Of a stretch of DNA of 64,000 nucleotides, positions 26,624 through 35,669 are shown piece after piece. The notes under the pieces are model-generated. The model was given only the letters and a program-made list of their open reading frames with translations. It made no database searches and had not been told where the DNA came from. The stretch comes from Sphingobacterium thalpophilum (lineage in GTDB: Bacteria; Bacteroidota; Bacteroidia; Sphingobacteriales; Sphingobacteriaceae): contig NZ_CP151087.1 in NCBI RefSeq assembly GCF_038396785.1, forward strand, positions 1,426,001 to 1,490,000, in the 5' to 3' direction. Numbering within the stretch: the first letter of the stretch is position 1; every line of letters begins with the position of its first letter. Made by a program: the position numbers and the translations under genes.

Positions 26624-27599
26624 CTATCCTGTAAGTGCCCAATTGGTAGGATTATTCTTCCAGATGGACGGCAAGCAACTTCAGGATCAATACAAGAACC
26701 ATCTCAGTGACTTCCATGATTGGGGCCAAAAGCCACATGCAGAGCGATGGACTCTTTTCCCCGGGAATATCTCCGAACGCTTGAGCATCGATGAGACCAG
26801 TTTTAGCAACGGTGAATTATATACCATTGTTAGTAGTAAATCGGCAAAAGGGCGTAAAGGGACGATTTTGGCAACTATCAGGGGCACAAAGGCTGAGGAT
26901 ATCATGACTGTTCTTGAGCGAATACCTTTACGTACAAGGAATAAGGTAAAGGAGGTGACCATGGATATGGCACCGAACATGGCTAAGGCAATCCGTAGAT
27001 GTTTCAGGAATGCCAGGCGTGTGGTCGATCGGTTCCATGTCCAAAAGTTAGCTTACGATGCAGTGCAGGAACTCCGTATCAGGTATCGTTGGGAAGTATT
27101 GGATGCAGAAAGCAAGAAGATGGCCTATTCTAGAAAGCAGGGAACCCCATATGAACCCGAGTTGTTGCCTAATGGAGACACGCTCAAACAGTTATTGGCT
27201 AGATCCAGACACCTCTTGTTCAAGCATCCAGGCCGATGGTCCGAAAACCAGAAATACCGAGCTGAACAGTTGTTCATGCGGTTTCCCAAACTAAAGCTCG
27301 CTTATGACCTTGGAATTGCCCTGGGTGACATATTCAATAAATGCAGGGACAAAAAGATAGCATTTACCAAGCTGGGACTGTGGCATAATCAGGTTGAGAA
27401 TGCGGGCATCGCCTCTTTTGAGAGCGTAGCAAGATCCATTGCGGCACATCATCAATATATCCTACACTACTTCGACAACAGAAGCACCAATGCTTCAGCA
27501 GAATCTTTCAATGCAAAGCTCAAAGCTTTCAGGAGTGTCTTTCGTGGCGTAAGAGACACCACATTCTTCTTATATAGAGTAATGAAACTGTATGCTTAA
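26616..27599 (+). CDS. IS transposase catalytic ORF (ORFB), copy A
   Basis: A 327-residue DDE transposase part with LSIDETSFSNGELY, TMDMAPNMAKAI, DRFHVQKLAYDA and NASAESFNAKLK. The TTG start overlaps the ORFA stop; the frame opens at 26607 after a TAA in the T7A3 tract, in the +1 frame relative to ORFA. The same geometry is present in all four elements of the window, so coupling by overlap or by +1 frameshift is a shared trait. Confidence 0.87.
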   Translation: MDNYPVSAQLVGLFFQMDGKQLQDQYKNHLSDFHDWGQKPHAERWTLFPGNISERLSIDETSFSNGELYTIVSSKSAKGRKGTILATIRGTKAEDIMTVLERIPLRTRNKVKEVTMDMAPNMAKAIRRCFRNARRVVDRFHVQKLAYDAVQELRIRYRWEVLDAESKKMAYSRKQGTPYEPELLPNGDTLKQLLARSRHLLFKHPGRWSENQKYRAEQLFMRFPKLKLAYDLGIALGDIFNKCRDKKIAFTKLGLWHNQVENAGIASFESVARSIAAHHQYILHYFDNRSTNASAESFNAKLKAFRSVFRGVRDTTFFLYRVMKLYA

Positions 27600-27738
27600 A
27601 AACTTTACCCCCCAAACTTTCGGTATGATCCCAAACAACTGTTTATCAGTAAACTAAGAAAGCAATAATGGATCAAGCTGAATTCTTGGGGGGAATGTCA
27701 AAAATTTCTTAGTTTAGCATCCTTAATACAGATATCCC

Positions 27739-28092
27739 TTGCAAGAAGCCGAACGTAAATTACTGTCCCTATTGATGCCCGAAGGGCTATTGGAATACTT
27801 TCAGATTTTAGAAGTCGATCAGGTTGACAATCAGCTCCACATTTATTTAGATGAGCTTAATATTGCTCCGACAGGCTATCAGAACAGCAAGTTGGAGTCA
27901 AAGGGCTTCATGCCTTCCACTGAGATTTCAGACTTTCCCATTCGAGGCCAGAAAGTTACGCTACATATCCGCCGTCGTCGCTGGACGGTCCTGGATACCG
28001 GAGAGATCATCACAAGAGATTGGAATCTGGTGCGTGAGGGTGCTCGAATGACTACGGAATTCGGGCTTTTTTTAAAGAAGATATTTGGATAA
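27739..28092 (+). CDS. IS transposase N-terminal ORF (ORFA), copy B
   Basis: 117 residues, TTG start, nearly identical to the ORFA at 26270. Its stop overlaps the TTG start of the following ORFB (TTGGATAA). Confidence 0.85.
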   Translation: MQEAERKLLSLLMPEGLLEYFQILEVDQVDNQLHIYLDELNIAPTGYQNSKLESKGFMPSTEISDFPIRGQKVTLHIRRRRWTVLDTGEIITRDWNLVREGARMTTEFGLFLKKIFG

Positions 28093-29068
28093 TCATCCTG
28101 TAAGCGCCCAATTGGTAGGTCTGTTCTTCCAAATGGACGGTAAGCAACTACAGGATCAATACAAGAACCATCTCAGTGACTTCCAGGACTGGGACCAAAA
28201 GCCACACGCAGAGCAATGGACCCTTTTTCCTGATAACATATCGGAACACCTGAGCATCGATGAGACCAGCTTTAGCAACGGTGAACTTTACACGATCGTA
28301 AGCAGTAAATCAGCAAAGGGCAGGAAGGGAACCATATTGGCTACCATAAGAGGGACAAAGGCGGAAGATATTATTGCTGTATTAGAGCGCATTCCACTTA
28401 AACTAAGGAACAAAGTTAGGGAAGTAACGATGGATATGGCCCCCAATATGGCAAAGGCTATCCGTAGGTGTTTCAGAAATGCCAGAAGGGTTATCGATCG
28501 GTTTCATGTACAAAAACTTGCTTATGATGCTGTTCAGGAACTCCGTATCAAATACCGATGGGAAGTCTTAGATGCAGAAAGCAAAAAAATAATGGAATCG
28601 CGAAAACGGGGTATCCCATATGACCCCGAGTTGTTGCCTAATGGTGATACGCTCAAACAGCTATTAGCTAGGTCGAGACACCTCCTGTTCAAGCATCCAA
28701 GTCGATGGTCGGAAAGCCAAAAACGCCGTGCAGAACTGCTGTTCATCAGGTTTCCCAAGCTAAAACAGGCTTATGATCTTGGAGTTGCCTTAGGTGACAT
28801 CTTCAATAAATGCAGGGATAAAAAAGTTGCTTTCACAAAGTTAGGACTGTGGCACAACCAGGTTGAGAACGCGGGTATTGCTTCATTCGAGAGTGTCGCA
28901 AGATCCATTGCAGCACATCATCAATACATTCTCCACTACTTCGACAATAGAAGCACCAATGCATCCGCAGAGTCCTTCAATGCAAAACTCAAAGCTTTCA
29001 GGAGCGTCTTCCGTGGAGTAAGGGATACAACATTCTTCCTGTACAGAGTGATGAAATTGTATGCTTAA
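28085..29068 (+). CDS. IS transposase catalytic ORF (ORFB), copy B
   Basis: 327 residues with an intact DDE set (LSIDETSF, TMDMAPNMA, NASAESFNAK). It differs from copy A mostly in the region between the second Asp and the Glu (for example the charged insert after DAESKK). No stop codon or frameshift is visible, so the element looks potentially active. Confidence 0.87.
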   Translation: MDNHPVSAQLVGLFFQMDGKQLQDQYKNHLSDFQDWDQKPHAEQWTLFPDNISEHLSIDETSFSNGELYTIVSSKSAKGRKGTILATIRGTKAEDIIAVLERIPLKLRNKVREVTMDMAPNMAKAIRRCFRNARRVIDRFHVQKLAYDAVQELRIKYRWEVLDAESKKIMESRKRGIPYDPELLPNGDTLKQLLARSRHLLFKHPSRWSESQKRRAELLFIRFPKLKQAYDLGVALGDIFNKCRDKKVAFTKLGLWHNQVENAGIASFESVARSIAAHHQYILHYFDNRSTNASAESFNAKLKAFRSVFRGVRDTTFFLYRVMKLYA

Positions 29069-29126
29069 AAATGATTACCCCCCAAACTTTCGGTATGATC
29101 CGCAATAATTTTAAAAAACTAGAAAC

Positions 29127-29206
29127 AAAAAAAAGCTTAGCATTCGGTCGGGCGACCTGCTAAGCTTTTATAAATACCTCTTTGTAAGAGGCAATCAACC
29201 TAAACC
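29127..29206 (-). ncRNA. Candidate small RNA, about 80 nt, minus strand
   Basis: A complete transcription unit without an ORF: promoter at 29212-29242, a predicted start near 29206, and an intrinsic terminator ending in T8-9 at 29127. The RNA would fold a small 5' hairpin (CCTCTT/AAGAGG, 3-nt loop) and then the terminator. The terminator has a 12-bp stem (AAAAGCTTAGCA/TGCTAAGCTTTT) enclosing a GGTCG/CGACC hairpin. No gene follows on this strand before the IS. I do not recognise an Rfam family; 6S, tmRNA, SRP and RNase P RNA are excluded by size. The nearest gene on the same strand lies far downstream, so it is unlikely to be a leader. Confidence 0.6.
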
Positions 29207-29211
29207 TAGGA

Positions 29212-29242
29212 CAAAGATAGTGCTTCAAATGATATAAACAAA
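29212..29242 (-). promoter_or_regulatory. Promoter of the candidate small RNA
   Basis: On the minus strand TTTG, 19 nt, TATCTTTG: an exact Bacteroidota promoter, with the same -7 box as the tRNA-Lys promoter at 8600. Confidence 0.75.
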
Positions 29243-29694
29243 AATTTTGTTATATTTTTTTTCAACTCCCATAAATTTGTTTTAGCATAGCAATCACAAA
29301 AGGAATAGTAAGTGTACAATGTACACTACAATCTTTTTGCATTTTTCAACAAGCTTTTTTTTTGGTAGCTTCGCTCAGCGCCTCCCAACCACAGTATTTA
29401 ACTCGTGCATTATTTAAATTTACTATGTAATAAGGGAGCACTCCTTTGCTTCGTTTTATCAAGCACTCTTATTCTTTACAGGTTCAATTGGATGCATAAA
29501 CAGGGTCCGAAATGATGGATTGCCCTTTTTAAAGATCCTTTTAACAATCGCTATAACGATCCTGCTAGTTTGAACATCAAGTCCAGTTTCAACTAGCATA
29601 CGCCTGACTTATCGCGACAGTATTTGTGCGACCTTAACAATCATATTTCATTTTTTTATTTAGTAACTTTGGAAACAATCAAAAATAAAATAAC
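29243..29694. other. Non-coding stretch upstream of riboflavin synthase
   Basis: About 450 AT-rich bases without a supported gene. It contains a 17-bp palindrome (29311-29327) and a TAACTTTG -7 box (29664-29671) that probably starts the riboflavin synthase transcript near 29677. I looked for an FMN riboswitch and see none of its conserved blocks. Confidence 0.5.
29311..29327. promoter_or_regulatory. 17-bp perfect palindrome, operator-like
   Basis: AGTGTACA-A-TGTACACT: two 8-bp arms around one base. The shape suits a dimeric DNA-binding protein. It is 340 bp before the riboflavin synthase -7 box and 70 bp upstream of the small-RNA promoter, so its target is unclear. Confidence 0.4.
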
Positions 29695-30285
29695 ATGTTT
29701 ACTGGAATCATAGAAACCTTAGGAAAAATAGAAAATATCGAACAGGAGAAAAGTAATATCCATTTTTACGTCAGTTCTGCTATTTCCAATGAACTTAAAA
29801 TAGACCAAAGCGTTAGTCATAATGGCGTTTGTCTTACTGTAGTAGGATTAAACAATGATCTCCATAAAGTGACAGCAATTGACGAAACCCTACAGAAGAC
29901 AAATCTGGCTCAGTTAAAGGTGGGCGATCTGATCAATCTGGAACGCTGTACTTTGGCAGGCGGAAGATTTGATGGACATATCGTTCAGGGACATGTAGAT
30001 CAGACTGCGCGTTGTATCCAAAAGAAAGATGAAAATGGTAGTTTTATTTTCACCTTTCAATATGATGTTTCCAAACAAAATATCACCGTAGAAAAAGGAT
30101 CCATTACCGTAAATGGTATTAGCTTGACAGTAGTCGATTCTAAAGACGATCAGTTCTCCGTTGCCATCATTCCATATACGTTAGAGCATACCAACTTGCA
30201 GCAGGTTGAAGTGGGGAGCACAGTCAACTTGGAGTTTGATATCATCGGGAAATATGTCACGAAGATAATGGCTTTGCGCGCTTAA
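29695..30285 (+). CDS. ribE: Riboflavin synthase, alpha subunit
   Basis: Converts two molecules of 6,7-dimethyl-8-ribityllumazine into riboflavin and a pyrimidine product. The 196 residues form two repeated lumazine-binding barrels. The first begins MFTGIIETLGKI with NGVCLTVV, and the second contains FDGHIVQGHVDQTA and NGISLTVV. Length and motifs are typical. A TAACTTTG box lies 24 bases upstream. The gene stands alone, convergent with the ClC gene. Confidence 0.96.
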   Translation: MFTGIIETLGKIENIEQEKSNIHFYVSSAISNELKIDQSVSHNGVCLTVVGLNNDLHKVTAIDETLQKTNLAQLKVGDLINLERCTLAGGRFDGHIVQGHVDQTARCIQKKDENGSFIFTFQYDVSKQNITVEKGSITVNGISLTVVDSKDDQFSVAIIPYTLEHTNLQQVEVGSTVNLEFDIIGKYVTKIMALRA

Positions 30286-30298
30286 AAAATTCACTGTT

Positions 30299-30329
30299 CT
30301 TCCTTGGGTTTAAAGGTAATCCAAGGAAG
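30299..30329. terminator. Hairpin between ribE and the ClC gene
   Basis: A 9-bp perfect stem (CTTCCTTGG/CCAAGGAAG) with a 13-nt loop between convergent genes. It lacks a good T-run, so it is a weak or factor-assisted terminator at best. Confidence 0.45.
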
Positions 30330-30374
30330 TTCATCCTTACACGCTTTATTTCGGGTCCTAACTGTCTACTTGAT

Positions 30375-32174
30375 TTATTCCAAATAGTGCCCCTGACGGA
30401 TCAGTAATGCGCGATATTTATTGAATACACTCGATTTGGAAACAAAGCCCATATATTTATTTTCGTCCCCTAAAACCGGAAGTATCCACGTATCGTCCTT
30501 ATTCATTTTAGCCATCACGATTTCCATGTTTTCGTTGATCCCAACGGTATCATTTGGCTTCTGCGCTAATTTCTCAAAGGTGGTATCTCCCCCATCCACT
30601 TCGCCCAATAAGACTGAAAATAGAAACTCACTATAAAGAAGTCCCATAAATTTGCCCTCATAATCAACCACGGGAAAGATATTGCGTTTACTATGGATGA
30701 TGTCTGTTTGTCGACCTTTTGGTGTTTCGTCAGGGCGTAAGATCACAAAATTAGTTTCCAATACATATTTAATCCGCATCATACTTAACACGGATCGATC
30801 CTTATCTTCATAAGAAATCAGATCGCCGGACTCGGCCAATACCTTGGTGTAAATGGAATGCTTTAGCACGGCTCGATTAATCAAATAAGAAATGGAACAA
30901 ACCAACATCAATGGAACCATTAACGTATAACCTCCGGTCACTTCAGCAATCAAAAATATGCCCGTCAACGGCGCATGCATAATGCCGCTCAACGCACCGG
31001 CCATCCCCGCTACCACAAAATTTGGCACATTTAACTCGGCTATTCCGGTTAAGTTTACACCATACGAAAATGCAAATCCTAATAATCCGCCCATGACTAA
31101 ACTTGGTCCAAATACACCACCATTTCCACCGCCATTTAAAGTAAATAATGCGGCAAGGGACTTTCCAAATAAAGTCAATATCGTATAACCCAGGACGACT
31201 AATCCCATATCTTTATAGTCTGAAAACAAACTGTTCTTAACAATCGAGTTAAACTGACCATTCAGAATCTGCTGAATGGTAATATAGCCCTCGCCATACA
31301 GTGCCGGGAATACAAAAATCATCAGACCTAAAGCAATTCCACTGACCCAGACTTTATTATAGGGATTCTTAATCTTAGAAAACCATTTACCCACACTTCT
31401 GGAAACACGTGCAAAGTAAATCGTATAAAGCCCAATCAACACGGCCAACAAGAGGTAAAATACCAAGGCCGAAACCTGCCAGTCGGAATTGAATGTACTG
31501 AATAAGGGTTCATTATAAAGCACACGAGAGACAACAGAAGCCAATGCTGATGAGATCAGCAAAGGAATGAACACGGGAATTGAAAATTCTGGAAGCAAAA
31601 TCTCGATGGCAAAGATCATTCCGGCCAAAGGGCTGTTGAATGCACCTGAAATTCCTGCTGCTGCACCGCAAGCCAATAACATGGTAACTTCCTTATACTG
31701 CAGTCCAAAAAAACGGGCGATATTAGAACCGATAGAAGACCCGCCCAAAGCAACTGGTGCTTCCAAACCACAGGAACCGCCAAAGCCAACGGTTATAGCT
31801 GAGGTCACTACCTGAGAATAAATATTACTGGGATCCAATCGGCTGCCTTTCCGACTGATGGCATAGATAATGGGTGTAATCCCATGTTCCATCTTCTTCC
31901 CTTTTAGAAATTTGCGAACAAAAAACACGCTGAGCAATATTCCGATCAATGGAAAAATTAAGTAAACTGAGTATTTTACTTTCCAGTCGATATCATCTTG
32001 TATAGTCGTTGCAATAAAATGGGTTAATCTTTTCAGTACAGATGCCATAATACCACCGACAATTCCAACCAAAAATGCGAGTATAATGATAAAGTTCCGA
32101 TTCGAAACTTTCTTCATCCGCCATTGATTGATCTGGTCTATTTTTTTAAAAAAACGTCTTTTGAGGTTTCCCAT
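30375..32174 (-). CDS. ClC family chloride channel/antiporter with C-terminal CBS domains
   Basis: Inner-membrane chloride transport protein, 599 residues. The membrane part has the conserved ClC loops: GGSCGLEAPVA, in which the Glu gate of the usual GxEGP motif is kept, and GNGGVFGPSLVMGG. The last 150 residues contain two CBS-type regions, giving regulation by nucleotides in related proteins. The gating Glu favours a proton-coupled antiporter over a channel. It starts six bases after the OxyR stop, so the two are one operon. Confidence 0.93.
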   Translation of the reverse strand: MGNLKRRFFKKIDQINQWRMKKVSNRNFIIILAFLVGIVGGIMASVLKRLTHFIATTIQDDIDWKVKYSVYLIFPLIGILLSVFFVRKFLKGKKMEHGITPIIYAISRKGSRLDPSNIYSQVVTSAITVGFGGSCGLEAPVALGGSSIGSNIARFFGLQYKEVTMLLACGAAAGISGAFNSPLAGMIFAIEILLPEFSIPVFIPLLISSALASVVSRVLYNEPLFSTFNSDWQVSALVFYLLLAVLIGLYTIYFARVSRSVGKWFSKIKNPYNKVWVSGIALGLMIFVFPALYGEGYITIQQILNGQFNSIVKNSLFSDYKDMGLVVLGYTILTLFGKSLAALFTLNGGGNGGVFGPSLVMGGLLGFAFSYGVNLTGIAELNVPNFVVAGMAGALSGIMHAPLTGIFLIAEVTGGYTLMVPLMLVCSISYLINRAVLKHSIYTKVLAESGDLISYEDKDRSVLSMMRIKYVLETNFVILRPDETPKGRQTDIIHSKRNIFPVVDYEGKFMGLLYSEFLFSVLLGEVDGGDTTFEKLAQKPNDTVGINENMEIVMAKMNKDDTWILPVLGDENKYMGFVSKSSVFNKYRALLIRQGHYLE

Positions 32175-32180
32175 ATCGTT

Positions 32181-33119
32181 CTATTGAAAGCTCAACACTT
32201 CCTTCTTCTTTTTTGTTTTGAATTTATCGGGTACTACGGCCAATATTTCTCTTTCCAGCGCCTGGATGGCCTGTCTCTTCACATAGTTCTGTGTGGTCAC
32301 CAATGATATCTCGCGTACCGGTTCTGGTGATTTGAAATAACGGATACGATCCAATTGTTCGTCGGAATAATCCCAAATCGACAATTCAGGCAATATGGTG
32401 ATGCCATCGTTGATATCGACCATACGTTTTAAGGTCTCTACGCTACCGGTGTTATATTCAAATCTTCCTGTAAGATCTTGATTGTGTTTGTGGTGACAAA
32501 TATTAAGTACCTGCCCACGCATACAATGCCCCTCATTGAGCAACCAAAGTTTATCATCGGCAATATCATCGCCACTCAGTATTTTTTTCGGAAACAGGGG
32601 GCTATTGACGGATATATAGGCGACAAAATTTTCGTAAAATAAAGGCGACTCCAAAATCCCAGGGTCATTTAAAGGAGTAGATAGCACACCACAGTCCAAA
32701 AGTCCGACCTTCAATTCATGCACAATCCGTTCTGTCGTGTATTCCCATATCTGCAATTGTAGCTTTGGATATTTTTCCATAAATGTGGTCAGCACATTCG
32801 GAAGTAAATATGGTGCGATTGTCGGGATAACACCGACCCTTAGCGTGCCCTCAATTTCCCCTTTTTTATCCTGTACAATCTCATTGATTTTTCGGCTTTC
32901 CGTCAATACCATTCGAGCTTGAAGAATAATTTTCTCGCCGATTTCTGTAGGAACAACAGGCTGACGGCTCCGGTCAAAGATTTTTGCCCCTAAAGACTCT
33001 TCAAGTTTTTGTATTTGCATGCTCAACGTAGGTTGCGTGACAAAACATTTTTCTGCAGCTGCAACAAAACTTCGGTAGGTATCAACAGCTATAATATATT
33101 CCAATTGGATTAAGGTCAT
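32181..33119 (-). CDS. oxyR: OxyR-type LysR peroxide sensor
   Basis: Peroxide-responsive transcription activator. The ATG at 33119 is chosen over 33140: a TAATTTTG box on the minus strand (33138-33145) would start the transcript just ahead of it. With this start the two Cys in GHCMRGQVLNIC fall at residues 199 and 208, the same numbers as the redox pair of E. coli OxyR. The N-terminal helix-turn-helix has SFVAAAEKCFVTQPTLSMQI. The 312-residue length is near that of OxyR (305). It is cotranscribed with the ClC gene. Confidence 0.93.
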   Translation of the reverse strand: MTLIQLEYIIAVDTYRSFVAAAEKCFVTQPTLSMQIQKLEESLGAKIFDRSRQPVVPTEIGEKIILQARMVLTESRKINEIVQDKKGEIEGTLRVGVIPTIAPYLLPNVLTTFMEKYPKLQLQIWEYTTERIVHELKVGLLDCGVLSTPLNDPGILESPLFYENFVAYISVNSPLFPKKILSGDDIADDKLWLLNEGHCMRGQVLNICHHKHNQDLTGRFEYNTGSVETLKRMVDINDGITILPELSIWDYSDEQLDRIRYFKSPEPVREISLVTTQNYVKRQAIQALEREILAVVPDKFKTKKKKEVLSFQ

Positions 33120-33345
33120 CTTACTATCTTTAAAGCACAAAATTACGATTCCTGTCGTAAACCAATGTCAAATCCTTTACAATTAAAGTCAACAGGGGTA
33201 TTTGGCCTGCTGATTATACAATAAATACCTTGCCAAAAAGATCCAGTATATCCACTATTGTTACATTAGTTCACATAAAAAATCGATTTCATCGAAATGC
33301 TTTTCTTAAATTTGGAGATTTACAACAGTTGATAGTTAAAATCCT

Positions 33346-35508
33346 ATGAAGTTTATAAATCGTACGACAATTGCACTAGCTTTATTCTTAACCATGGCAA
33401 ACAGTCCTTATAGCAAGGCAAATCCTGATGAGGGAATGTTTCCATTGAGCGAATTAAATAGAGCTGGATTGAAGAAAGCTGGATTAAAGATCAGTGAGAG
33501 AGACATCTACAATCCTGGTCAGGTCGGACTGGTAGATGCTCTGGTTCAAGTCAGTGGATGTACCGGATCGTTTGTCTCAAACCGTGGTCTGATTATTACC
33601 AATCATCATTGTGCTTTTTCTGCCGTTCAACTTGCGAGTACAGCAATCAACAATTACCTAAAAAACGGTTTTGTCGCACAAAATCAAGAGCAGGAAATTG
33701 AGGCAAAAGGATTAAAAATAAGAATTACCGATTCTTATGAGGATGTTTCCGCTAAAATATTAAATGCTGTCGCTAACATCAGCGATCCAGTGGAGCGTAT
33801 CAATACGATCAAACGTAAACAACAAGAACTGGTTAAACAAGCTGAAAAGGAAGATCCGACGATTAAAGCTGAAGTATCGGAAATGTTTATCGGCAAAAGT
33901 TATGTCCTATTCCGTTATAAAACAATTGAAGACGTTCGTTTGGTTTATATTCCGCGTCAAAACATCGGTGAATTTGGTGGAGAGACCGATAACTGGGTAT
34001 GGCCACGCCACACGGGAGATTATTCCTTTCTGAGAGCTTATATCGGCAAAAACGGAAAATCTGCACCTTATTCTAAAGATAACGTTCCTTACCAGCCCAA
34101 AAAACACCTTAAAGTCAATCCAAATGGGGTACGGGAAAATGATTTCACCTTTATCCTTGGTTATCCCGGAAAAACATTCCGACACAGACCAGCACAATAT
34201 ATTCAATATCAACAGGAATATCTTTTGCCTTACGTATCCAACCTGTATGATTTCCAAAATAAACAGATGGAGGAAGCAGGAAAAGACAATACCGATATCG
34301 CCCTGTCCTTGGCAACACGCATAAAACGTAATGCGAATGTATTGAAAAACTATCGTGGTAAACTCAAGGGCTTACGAGGAATCGACTTGCTATCGACAAA
34401 AAAACAAGAAGACGAAGCACTGGCAGCGTTTATCTTAAGTAAACCCGAATTGAAAAACAAATATGGAAGTCTACTCGCTGATATTGATGCCTATTATCAG
34501 CTCAGTGATCAAGATGCCCTGAAAGAACTTTGGATCAACAATATTTACAACAGCACAAGCTTATTGAAAGTAGCTCGCGACCTAAACGTTCTGAAAACCA
34601 ACTTAGCCAAGGAAAAATCATCCCAGATGGCCAAACAGCTTTTCGATTTAAATATTGAAAAGTTAAAAACAGCACTTAAAGAAACTTACGAAAGCTACAA
34701 TAAGCAAGCTGATCAGCGTATTTTCTCCCGAATGTTGGAAGATGCCATTGCATTCCAAGGTAAAAATCAATTGGCCTCCATTCAGAAATTGCAATTTAAT
34801 ACGGCTACTGCACAAGAATTTGCAACAGAGATTATTCAGAACAGTAAACTTGGCGATCAAAATTACATGCTAAATACCGTATTGGCCAATGCCGATGCAC
34901 TGCAAAAATTTGACGACAAATTATTGGATTTCCAGAGTAAGCTGAACAATGACATTGTCGATTTCGCCGCAGAGCAAAAAAGACGTGAAGGGGTACTGAA
35001 CAAATTAATGGGCGATTATGTCGCCGTTAAGGAAATTTTTCAGGCCAAGAACTTTATTCCTGATGCAAATTCAACCTTACGTCTGACTTACGGGCACATC
35101 AAAGGCTACTCGCCTGCTGACGCAACCTATATGAAACCGTTTACAACAATCGAAGGGATTATTCAAAAAGGAAATCTTGGTTTAGCAGAATTTGACTATC
35201 CACAAGAAATCAAAACAGCTTACCTCAACAAAAATTTTGGTCCGTATCTTCAAAAAGACCTGGGATCCGTGCCGGTTAATATCTTATATGATATGGATAC
35301 TACAGGTGGAAATTCAGGATCTCCAATAATGAATGCCAATGGTGAATTAATCGGTGTAAATTTTGACCGTGCTTACGACGCAACAATTAATGATTTCGCT
35401 TGGAACGAGAGTTACAGCAGATCCATCGGAGTCGACATTCGTTATGTCCTCTGGGTTGCCGATAAAATTGACAACGCGCATTTTATCCTGAAAGAAATGG
35501 GTATCTAA
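33346..35508 (+). CDS. S46 family dipeptidyl-peptidase, DPP11-like
   Basis: Periplasmic serine exopeptidase that releases dipeptides from oligopeptide N-termini. The 720-residue protein has a signal peptide (about 1-25) and the bilobed chymotrypsin-type S46 motifs. The catalytic His is in TNHHCAF (about residue 86) and the catalytic Ser 657 in GGNSGSP. Arg 675, 18 residues after the Ser in NFDR, matches the Arg that gives P. gingivalis DPP11 its preference for Asp/Glu at P1; DPP7 has Gly there. I therefore favour DPP11-type specificity. A TAAATTTG box lies at 33307-33314. A strong terminator follows. Confidence 0.92.
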   Translation: MKFINRTTIALALFLTMANSPYSKANPDEGMFPLSELNRAGLKKAGLKISERDIYNPGQVGLVDALVQVSGCTGSFVSNRGLIITNHHCAFSAVQLASTAINNYLKNGFVAQNQEQEIEAKGLKIRITDSYEDVSAKILNAVANISDPVERINTIKRKQQELVKQAEKEDPTIKAEVSEMFIGKSYVLFRYKTIEDVRLVYIPRQNIGEFGGETDNWVWPRHTGDYSFLRAYIGKNGKSAPYSKDNVPYQPKKHLKVNPNGVRENDFTFILGYPGKTFRHRPAQYIQYQQEYLLPYVSNLYDFQNKQMEEAGKDNTDIALSLATRIKRNANVLKNYRGKLKGLRGIDLLSTKKQEDEALAAFILSKPELKNKYGSLLADIDAYYQLSDQDALKELWINNIYNSTSLLKVARDLNVLKTNLAKEKSSQMAKQLFDLNIEKLKTALKETYESYNKQADQRIFSRMLEDAIAFQGKNQLASIQKLQFNTATAQEFATEIIQNSKLGDQNYMLNTVLANADALQKFDDKLLDFQSKLNNDIVDFAAEQKRREGVLNKLMGDYVAVKEIFQAKNFIPDANSTLRLTYGHIKGYSPADATYMKPFTTIEGIIQKGNLGLAEFDYPQEIKTAYLNKNFGPYLQKDLGSVPVNILYDMDTTGGNSGSPIMNANGELIGVNFDRAYDATINDFAWNESYSRSIGVDIRYVLWVADKIDNAHFILKEMGI

Positions 35509-35532
35509 TCTGGTCTAAAACAAGGCGCAAGA

Positions 35533-35568
35533 AAGCCGCTGCATCGAGAGATGCAGCGGCTTTTTTTT
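35533..35568 (+). terminator. Terminator of the S46 peptidase gene
   Basis: A perfect 12-bp GC-rich stem (AAGCCGCTGCAT and its complement), 6-nt loop, then T8. Confidence 0.93.
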
Positions 35569-35669
35569 GTTCACCACGCTATTTCCGATTCGCCCGGCGG
35601 CATGCCACTATGAACGGAGAATCACCGTAAATCAGAACCTATTCATCTAACTCAGAATAGCTTCGCTTA

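Larger units (their letters stand above)
26202..27631 (+). mobile_element. ISAon1-type insertion sequence, second type, copy A (1430 bp)
   Basis: Left end GGATCAAGCAGACTTC and right end (read inward) GGATCATACCGAAAG are imperfect inverted repeats that meet at TTGGGGG. An 8-bp target duplication, CAAACAAC, flanks it exactly (26194-26201 and 27632-27639). It encodes ORFA and ORFB transposase parts. The ends and protein order match the element at 9014, so both types belong to one family that makes 8-bp duplications. Confidence 0.95.
27670..29101 (+). mobile_element. ISAon1-type insertion sequence, second type, copy B (1432 bp)
   Basis: Same ends and organisation as copy A, direct orientation, 38 bp downstream. 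Its own 8-bp duplication GCAATAAT lies at 27662-27669 and 29102-29109. The transposase differs from copy A at a few dozen residues, so B is not a recent duplicate of A. The right end is 25 bp from the terminator of the small RNA on the minus strand. Confidence 0.95.

Noticed and set aside
29243..29694. FMN riboswitch upstream of riboflavin synthase
   Set aside because: None of the conserved RFN-element blocks are visible, and the leader after the likely promoter is under 20 nt.
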